From Massilibacillus massiliensis (lineage in GTDB: Bacteria; Bacillota; Negativicutes; FLKF01): a stretch of DNA of 64,000 nucleotides. Positions 58,148-64,000 of the stretch are shown piece by piece. The position numbers and the translations under genes were made by a program. A model generated the notes under the pieces. It ran no database searches. It was not told the origin of the DNA and saw only the letters and a list, made by a program, of their open reading frames with translations. How positions within the stretch are numbered: position 1 is the stretch's first letter; every line of letters starts with the position of its first letter. The stretch covers positions 311,166-375,165 of the forward strand of contig NZ_LT575483.1 in assembly GCF_900086705.1 (NCBI RefSeq), given 5' to 3'.

Positions 58148-59977
58148 TTAAGTCCGCTTAAACATTTTTGCCAATTCGCCACTCTCGAATTTTATAATTG
58201 ACGGTCTTCCATGCGGACAAGTATATGGTAAGGTTGTATTTGTTAATTCATCTAACAAAATTTGCATTTGCCTAATATTCAAAAGATCGCCGGCTTTAAT
58301 GGCTGCGCGACAAGCAGTAATTGCTAAACAAGCATGCCGTATTTCTTGCGACGTGGGCTGATGTAAGTTTTGAAGTGCCTCTAATATCTCACGAATTACA
58401 GCCTCCGCCTCACCAATCGGAATATCTGCCGGTATCTCTTTTAGACGCATTGTCATTGGACCACTTGCTTCCATCGAAAATCCTAATTGGTGAAATAAGT
58501 CTTGATGGTTTAAAATCAATCCACATTCTTTATCATCAAAATCCAGAAATAAATGCACCAATAGTTGCTGAGATGGGATTTCTTCTGTCATTTTCGCAAA
58601 ACGATCATATAAAATCCGTTCATGCGCCGCATGCTGGTCAACAATGTACAATCCTTTACCATCGCTGGCAATAATATAGCATCGATCAACTTGTCCCATT
58701 GGCATTAATACGCCTTCATAAACAAGCGTGGATTCACCCCTTGATTCCTGCTCGTGCACATATTCGGCTGGAGTCTCTTGCATTCTTTCTGTCGGTACTT
58801 CTGAAAAACGCACCTCATTTTGCCGAATTGCTTGTGCTTCAGCAAAAGACACTGTATGCTCCGATGGAGTAATTGGCGATGGCATTGGAACATATTGTTG
58901 ATGCAGATTTTCTTGCACGGGAAAACGAATCGGCGCATAATGCCTTTCTATATTTTGAACCGGTGCAGCAATCGAGTCCAGTTGGTCATGATTACGAATT
59001 GCATCTAAAACCGTTTTATATACCGCTTTAAAAATTCTGCCTTCATCTTCAAACTTAAGTTCACTTTTTTGCGGATGTACATTAACATCAATCGTATTTT
59101 GCGGCACTTGAATATTCATAACAACCAGTGGATATCCTGATTTCGGCAACAAAGAATGATAGGCATTATCAATGGCTTTCGCAATACTACGACTGCCTAT
59201 AATTCGTCCATTTACAATAAAAGTTTGCCATTGACGATTACTGCGAATGATATTCGGCTTAGATAAAAAACCTTGAATTGAAATTCCTTCGTCCACGAAT
59301 GCAAGCGGCAACAATCCATCACTTACTTTTGTTCCATAAATATTTTTCAACGTATCAAACAAATTACCATTTCCAGGTGTTGACAATACTAATTTATTAT
59401 TATTGATAAATTTAAAAGCAATCTCTGGATTTGAAATAGAAAGTTTTAAAATAATTTCATGAATATGTGAGCCTTCCGAATTTGGCGTTTTTAAGAATTT
59501 CTTTCGTGCAGGCGTATTGAAAAATAAATCCTCAACTTTGACAGTCGTGCCAATATTTCCACCAGCCTCACGTGTCTCCGACATTTTCCCACCATGAATT
59601 TCAACTAGTGTTGCGAACTCACTTTCTTTTAACCGCGTTAGCAGGCTAAATTTAGATACCGAAGCAATCGTTGGCAACGCTTCACCACGGAATCCCAATG
59701 TATGAATTGTTGTCAAATCACCCGCGTTTTTTATTTTACTCGTTGCATGCCGAAGGACTGCCAGTTGGGCATCTTCATGACTCATCCCATCACCATTATC
59801 CGTGACGCGCATAAAACTTATACCACCGGACATAATTTCAACTTCAATTTTTGTGCTGCCAGCATCAATCGCATTTTCAATTAATTCTTTAACCACAGCA
59901 GACGGCCTTTCAACAACTTCGCCGGCAGCAATCTTATTCGCGGTTGTTTCATCTAACACACGGATCATAGTGCTCAT
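58148..59977 (-). CDS. mutL: DNA mismatch repair protein MutL
   Basis: A 609-residue GHKL ATPase that links mismatch recognition to strand cutting. The N-terminal domain has VVKELIENAIDAGSTKIEVE, DNGDGMSHEDAQLAVLRHAT and TLGFRGEALPTIASVSKF. The C-terminal endonuclease domain has DQHAAHERILYD (447-458), ITACRAAIKAGD and YTCPHGRPSIIK. In DQHA(X)2E(X)4E the last Glu is Asp458. A flexible linker lies between about 335 and 410. ATG 59977 overlaps mutS by ATGA. Confidence 0.95.
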   Translation of the reverse strand: MSTMIRVLDETTANKIAAGEVVERPSAVVKELIENAIDAGSTKIEVEIMSGGISFMRVTDNGDGMSHEDAQLAVLRHATSKIKNAGDLTTIHTLGFRGEALPTIASVSKFSLLTRLKESEFATLVEIHGGKMSETREAGGNIGTTVKVEDLFFNTPARKKFLKTPNSEGSHIHEIILKLSISNPEIAFKFINNNKLVLSTPGNGNLFDTLKNIYGTKVSDGLLPLAFVDEGISIQGFLSKPNIIRSNRQWQTFIVNGRIIGSRSIAKAIDNAYHSLLPKSGYPLVVMNIQVPQNTIDVNVHPQKSELKFEDEGRIFKAVYKTVLDAIRNHDQLDSIAAPVQNIERHYAPIRFPVQENLHQQYVPMPSPITPSEHTVSFAEAQAIRQNEVRFSEVPTERMQETPAEYVHEQESRGESTLVYEGVLMPMGQVDRCYIIASDGKGLYIVDQHAAHERILYDRFAKMTEEIPSQQLLVHLFLDFDDKECGLILNHQDLFHQLGFSMEASGPMTMRLKEIPADIPIGEAEAVIREILEALQNLHQPTSQEIRHACLAITACRAAIKAGDLLNIRQMQILLDELTNTTLPYTCPHGRPSIIKFESGELAKMFKRT

Positions 59978-62640
59978 AATTTACCAGCCTCTCCTTTCGC
60001 TTGATTTTGCAATTGATATAAAATATTCATTGCCTCTAGCGGTGTCATGCTCATAAGATCTAAGGTCAAAATTTGTTCACTTAATCCAGAAGCAAATAAA
60101 GATGACATTCCTTCATCTTTTTGCTTACTTTTATAATTTTCCTCTTTGCCGATTTGTTTTTCTTCCTGCTTTATTTCTATTTTTTGCTCAATTGTCTCGA
60201 TTTGCGTTGCAGCAATATGAGTTGCTGTAACATGTTGATTTTCTAGTTCTGTTAAAATCTTTTTTGCACGTTCAGTTACAATTTTGGGCAGACCAGCTAA
60301 TTTCGCAACATGAATCCCGTAACTTTTATCCGCTCCACCAGCAACAATTCTACGCAAAAAAACAACTTCACTCCCGCGTTCCTTGACAGCAACACAATAA
60401 TTTTTAATCCCTTCAGCGTAATCCTCTAAATCGGTCAATTCATGATAATGTGTTGCAAATAAGGTTTTCGCACCAATTTTATCATGCACATGCTCAATCA
60501 CCGCACGTGCAATGCTCATTCCATCAAATGTGCTTGTTCCGCGTCCGATTTCATCGAGAATAATTAAACTGCGCTTTGTCGCAAATTTTAAAATCTGCGC
60601 AACCTCATTCATCTCAACCATAAAAGTACTTTGACCACTCACTAAATCATCGCTTGCACCAATACGTGTAAATATACGATCGACAGGGCTAATTGTTGCC
60701 TCACGCACAGGAATAAAACTGCCGACTTGTGCCATTAAAGTCAACAACGCCACTTGCCGCATATAGGTAGACTTACCAGCCATATTAGGACCCGTAATTA
60801 CCATAACTTCACTATCCATATGATTTAATTCTGTATCATTTGGGACAAACATTTCTCGATTTAAAATTCGCTCCACTAAAGGATGACGTCCGTCTTTTAT
60901 GATGATTTCACCCTGCGTAGAAATTGTCGGTTTTGTATAATTATAACGACTTGCCGCCTCACTTAAACTAAGCAATGTGTCCACAATCGCCACTTGATGC
61001 GCTGTTTGCTGAATGCTACTGATCTTCGTTTTAATTTGATCACGAATTTGAATAAACAGTTGATATTCTAAACCAACTATTTTCTCCTGCGCGCCCAAAA
61101 TTTTTGTTTCAAACTCTTTTAGATCCGGTGTAATGTATCGCTCAGCATTTGCAAGCGTTTGTTTACGAATATAATAATCTGGAACTGCACTTGTATTTGA
61201 ATGCGTAACTTCAATATAATAACCAAACACCTTGTTGTAACCGATTTTCAACGATTTAATTCCCGTTGATTCTTTTTCTTTTTGCTCCATGTCTTGCAAC
61301 ATCTTACGGCTATCTTTTGCAATGATACGCAGCTCATCCAGATCTTTATCATAACCTTCTTTGATGATGCCCCCATCCCGCAAAGAAATGCCGGGTGTAT
61401 CAACAATCGCACGATCCAATAAATCAACAGTTTCTTGATAAGTATATATTTTTTGATACGCAGATTTTAATAAGCTTGTTTTGCTATGTACAAGCTCATT
61501 TTTAATTTTTGGCAAACTAGCTAAAGATAGTTTTAATGATACCAAATCACGTGCATTTGCCGTTCCTACTTCAATACGTGTAATTAATCTTTCAAAATCA
61601 TAAATTTCTTTTAACTCTTCCCTTAAATTCTCACGCATACTAAAATCATCGACAAGTTCAGCAATTGTCTCTTGACGTTCTTTAATTTTTGCAATATTAA
61701 GCAACGGGTATTCCAGCCATTTTTTTAATAATCGACTCCCCATTGCCGTATGTGTAAAATCCAGTACGCCTAATAAAGTATCTTTCTTACCGCCATCACG
61801 CAGATTTCGTGTAATTTCTAAATTACGTAATGTATAAGTATCGATAATCAAGTTTTCACTTTCATCTAAATATGTAAGTTGATTCAGATGTGTTAGATCT
61901 GTCTTTATTGTTTGATGTAAATATTCTAATAAAGTACCTACCGCTTGCTTTGCTATCATTACATTCGGCTGTTCGTCAACTTTAAAATGCTCGTCTAAGA
62001 AATTCTCTGCTGCCGCAGCAGGCTCATGAATTTCAGTAAAACTACAATTGCCTAAACGAAGATTTACAAATTCTTTTAACTCTGCTTGATAAGCAAATTG
62101 CCCCACAATCATAATTTCCGGTGGCATTAAACGATATAATTGGTCAAATAAATTTTGTTTGCCACTCTTCGCTTCATAGAGACCATAAAAACACTCACCT
62201 GTTGAAACATCCGATCCTGCCAAAACAATTTGTGCACCATCTTGATAAATAAGCGCAATATACTGATTTGTTGCGTCAGTCAATACAGATTCTGAAAGCA
62301 CAGTCCCAGGCGTAATAATTTTAATCACTTCACGTTTGACTAAACCTTTACTTGACTTTACATCTCCAGTTTGCTCGCAGATGGCAACTTTGTACCCTTT
62401 ATGGATCAACTTTATAATGTAAGTTTCGGCCGCATGATAGGGAATCCCGCACATTGGAATACGCGCTGGCTGCCCCGCATCACGCCCAGTTAGTGTTATT
62501 TCTAATTCGCGAGATGCCAATTCAGCATCTTCAAAAAACATTTCATAAAAATCGCCTAGCCTAAAAAATAAAATTTCATTAGGATGGCGACGCTTAATTT
62601 CTTTATATTGCTCGATCATTGGAGTATGTGTTATCGCCAT
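59974..62640 (-). CDS. mutS: DNA mismatch repair protein MutS
   Basis: An 888-residue mismatch sensor. Domain I carries FFRLGDFYEMFFEDAE with the Phe-x-Glu that stacks on mismatches. Domains II-IV follow. The ATPase has Walker A VITGPNMAGKSTYMRQ and LVSGQSTFMVEMNEVAQIL, then ILDEIGRGTSTFDGMSIA and ATHYHELTDLEDYAEG. A charged repeat-like tail (EQKIEIKQEEKQIGKEEN) links to the C-terminal helices. ATG 62640 has AAGGAGAG upstream. It is coupled to mutL. Confidence 0.97.
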   Translation of the reverse strand: MAITHTPMIEQYKEIKRRHPNEILFFRLGDFYEMFFEDAELASRELEITLTGRDAGQPARIPMCGIPYHAAETYIIKLIHKGYKVAICEQTGDVKSSKGLVKREVIKIITPGTVLSESVLTDATNQYIALIYQDGAQIVLAGSDVSTGECFYGLYEAKSGKQNLFDQLYRLMPPEIMIVGQFAYQAELKEFVNLRLGNCSFTEIHEPAAAAENFLDEHFKVDEQPNVMIAKQAVGTLLEYLHQTIKTDLTHLNQLTYLDESENLIIDTYTLRNLEITRNLRDGGKKDTLLGVLDFTHTAMGSRLLKKWLEYPLLNIAKIKERQETIAELVDDFSMRENLREELKEIYDFERLITRIEVGTANARDLVSLKLSLASLPKIKNELVHSKTSLLKSAYQKIYTYQETVDLLDRAIVDTPGISLRDGGIIKEGYDKDLDELRIIAKDSRKMLQDMEQKEKESTGIKSLKIGYNKVFGYYIEVTHSNTSAVPDYYIRKQTLANAERYITPDLKEFETKILGAQEKIVGLEYQLFIQIRDQIKTKISSIQQTAHQVAIVDTLLSLSEAASRYNYTKPTISTQGEIIIKDGRHPLVERILNREMFVPNDTELNHMDSEVMVITGPNMAGKSTYMRQVALLTLMAQVGSFIPVREATISPVDRIFTRIGASDDLVSGQSTFMVEMNEVAQILKFATKRSLIILDEIGRGTSTFDGMSIARAVIEHVHDKIGAKTLFATHYHELTDLEDYAEGIKNYCVAVKERGSEVVFLRRIVAGGADKSYGIHVAKLAGLPKIVTERAKKILTELENQHVTATHIAATQIETIEQKIEIKQEEKQIGKEENYKSKQKDEGMSSLFASGLSEQILTLDLMSMTPLEAMNILYQLQNQAKGEAGKL

Positions 62641-62663
62641 GTTTTCTCTCCTTCAGCTGATTG

Positions 62664-64000
62664 CTATTTTACAAGCGTTCCTTTTAATACCCAAGTTTGC
62701 GCATGTATGATTTTAATTTTTAATAATTGTCCGACTTCCTCTGTTCCTTCTTTTTTCCAAAGAACAATTTTATTTGTTCTCGTCCGACCAGAAAGAACTG
62801 CATCATCGGTACGACTCACGCCTTCAACCATAACTTCCAAGACTTGTCCTTCATGCTGCTGATTGATTTCTAAACTAATCTGGTTTTGAACTTCCATTAG
62901 CTGCTGTAAACGGGTTTTTTTTACTTCTGTAGGTACTTGTGCCTCCATTGTAGCAGCCGGTGTACCAGACCGTTTAGAATATAAAAAAGTATATGCAACA
63001 TCATAACGAATTTCTTTCAGAAATTCTAAAGTCTCTTCAAAATCCTCGTTGGTTTCCCCGGGAAAACCAACGATTAAATCCGTACTTATACTTGCATTCG
63101 GCACATTTGCACGAATTTTTTTCACAAGCTCGCGATAATATGAAATTGTATATCCACGGTTCATTGCTTTTAAAATTTTATCACTTCCATATTGCACTGG
63201 CAAATGAAAATGCTCACAAATATGCTTACTATTTTTAATGACTTCAATTGCTTTATCGCTTAAATCGCGAGGATGGCTTGTCATATAGCGCACTCTTTCA
63301 ATTCCAGGAACTTGGTCTGCCGCTGCTAACAAATCTGCAAAATCTACTTCCTGGCTATCTTTCCCATAAGAATTTACATTTTGCCCTAGTAGAGTGATTT
63401 CTTTAAATCCTTCACTTACAACTTTCTCTATTTCCTTTATAATATCACGTAATGGTCTACTGCGCTCTCTGCCACGGACATAAGGAACAATACAATACGT
63501 ACAGAAATTATTACAGCCATACATAATTGGAACCCACGTCGAAATGCTTCCATTGCGTTCTGTTGGAACTTCACTCGGCATTTCCTGATCTCCATTTGAC
63601 ATTGAAATAACCTTGCCGTTTGAAGTTTCTACTTCTTCAATTACCCTTGCCAACTCATGGACTTGGTTTGTCCCCATGACAAAATCCACATGCGGTGCTT
63701 TTTTAAATATCGCTTCGCTATCCTTTTGTGCCATACAACCCGCAATCCCAATGATTAGATCCGAATTCTCCGTTTTCAACCGTTTTAAATCACCAATTTT
63801 GCCATATATTTTATTCTCAGCACTCTCACGAACACAACAAGTATTCAAAAAGATCAAATCTGCTTCTTCCATAATTTCCGTTTTTTCATACCCCATGGCC
63901 TTTAACTGCCCGGCCAAGCGTTCAGAATCATTTGCATTCATTTGACATCCGTAGGTAATGGAAAAGAAGGTTTTCTTTTTCCCTGTTTGTTTTTCAAACG
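62664..64000 (-). CDS. miaB: tRNA-2-methylthio-N6-dimethylallyladenosine synthase, N-terminus beyond window
   Basis: Partial: the frame remains open to position 64000, so the very start is missing. This radical SAM enzyme adds methylthio to i6A37. The N-terminal Fe-S cysteines are in ITYGCQMNANDSERL, FLNTCCVRESAENKIYG and IGIAGCMAQ. The radical SAM motif is CNNFCTYC in MYGCNNFCTYCIVPYVRGRE. A C-terminal TRAM domain (VLEVMVEGVSRTDDAVLSGR) follows. It precedes mutS, and MiaA downstream supplies its substrate. An internal ATG at 63941 is not the start. Confidence 0.95.
   Translation of the reverse strand, partial: FEKQTGKKKTFFSITYGCQMNANDSERLAGQLKAMGYEKTEIMEEADLIFLNTCCVRESAENKIYGKIGDLKRLKTENSDLIIGIAGCMAQKDSEAIFKKAPHVDFVMGTNQVHELARVIEEVETSNGKVISMSNGDQEMPSEVPTERNGSISTWVPIMYGCNNFCTYCIVPYVRGRERSRPLRDIIKEIEKVVSEGFKEITLLGQNVNSYGKDSQEVDFADLLAAADQVPGIERVRYMTSHPRDLSDKAIEVIKNSKHICEHFHLPVQYGSDKILKAMNRGYTISYYRELVKKIRANVPNASISTDLIVGFPGETNEDFEETLEFLKEIRYDVAYTFLYSKRSGTPAATMEAQVPTEVKKTRLQQLMEVQNQISLEINQQHEGQVLEVMVEGVSRTDDAVLSGRTRTNKIVLWKKEGTEEVGQLLKIKIIHAQTWVLKGTLVK

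Noticed and set aside
1-64000. CRISPR arrays, tRNA/rRNA genes, insertion sequences or prophage
   Set aside because: No regular direct repeats, clover-leaf structures, transposase, integrase other than XerD, or phage genes were seen.

Overview
The window is AT-rich chromosomal DNA from an endospore-forming, low-GC Firmicute. Every gene I can support (79) reads on the minus strand, so transcription runs from position 64000 towards position 1. The sporulation genes (spo0A, spoIIA operon with sigF, spoIIIAA-AH, spoIIM, spoIVB, spoVA, spmAB, ytfJ) make it a spore former. The anaerobe-style isc cluster, Hfq next to MiaA, the spoIIIA-efp neighbourhood and the paired flavoproteins point to Negativicutes (Sporomusa/Pelosinus-like) or a close clostridial relative. 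That placement is inference from gene content. I see no mobile element, prophage, CRISPR array, tRNA or rRNA, and no gene-free stretch longer than 300 bp.

Layout, high to low coordinates (the order of transcription). 64000-56100: miaB (cut by the window edge), mutS, mutL, a SAM methyltransferase, miaA and hfq, covering mismatch repair and A37 tRNA modification. 56020-50260: dut and rarA, then iscR-nifS-nifU-mnmA behind a clear sigma-A promoter and operator-like palindrome, then two tiny genes, one a zinc ribbon. 49980-41180: alaS, ireB, ruvX, a DUF1292 gene, mltG, the yrrM/U32 tRNA 5-hydroxyuridine pair, DUF4911 and a class B PBP. 41175-38986: aroQ, an M24 peptidase and efp. 38862-33208: a zinc-ribbon coiled-coil protein and the complete eight-gene spoIIIA operon. 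33191-31363: asp23, amaP, DUF2273 and nusB. 31222-20387: xseA, xseB, ispA, a DUF212 membrane protein, dxs, tlyA, nadK, mnmM-like, argR, recN and spoIVB. 20197-15048: spo0A, nudF, spoIIM, a yqzK-like gene, xerD and the spoIIA operon. 14937-12109: a dodecin gene and spoVAC-AD-AEB-AEA. 11986-1: a DUF1653 gene, an M50 peptidase, trpS, scpA, scpB, the ytfI-ytfJ pair, dacF, spmAB, a flavoprotein pair, rluB, a BaiN-type flavoprotein, a small membrane protein and the 5' end of aroA.

The genes fit one developmental programme. Spo0A and the spoIIA operon each have a near-consensus sigma-H promoter, and a Spo0A box overlaps the -10 of the spo0A promoter. SigF, SpoIIM, SpoIIIA and SpoIVB link forespore and mother cell. 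SpmAB, SpoVA and YtfJ act late, in core dehydration, dipicolinate uptake and germination. Between them lie housekeeping operons for DNA repair, isoprenoid precursors, Fe-S clusters and tRNA thiolation, and peptidoglycan synthesis.

The least explained items are the TTG-started flavoprotein plus cysteine-rich reductase pair (2646-4903), the zinc-ribbon protein ahead of spoIIIA, two small genes at 50257-50695, and several RNA hairpins that contain or overlap translation starts. The spoIIM Shine-Dalgarno, for example, lies inside a terminator-like stem. Start codons were chosen from Shine-Dalgarno spacing; roughly a seventh of the genes appear to start with TTG.
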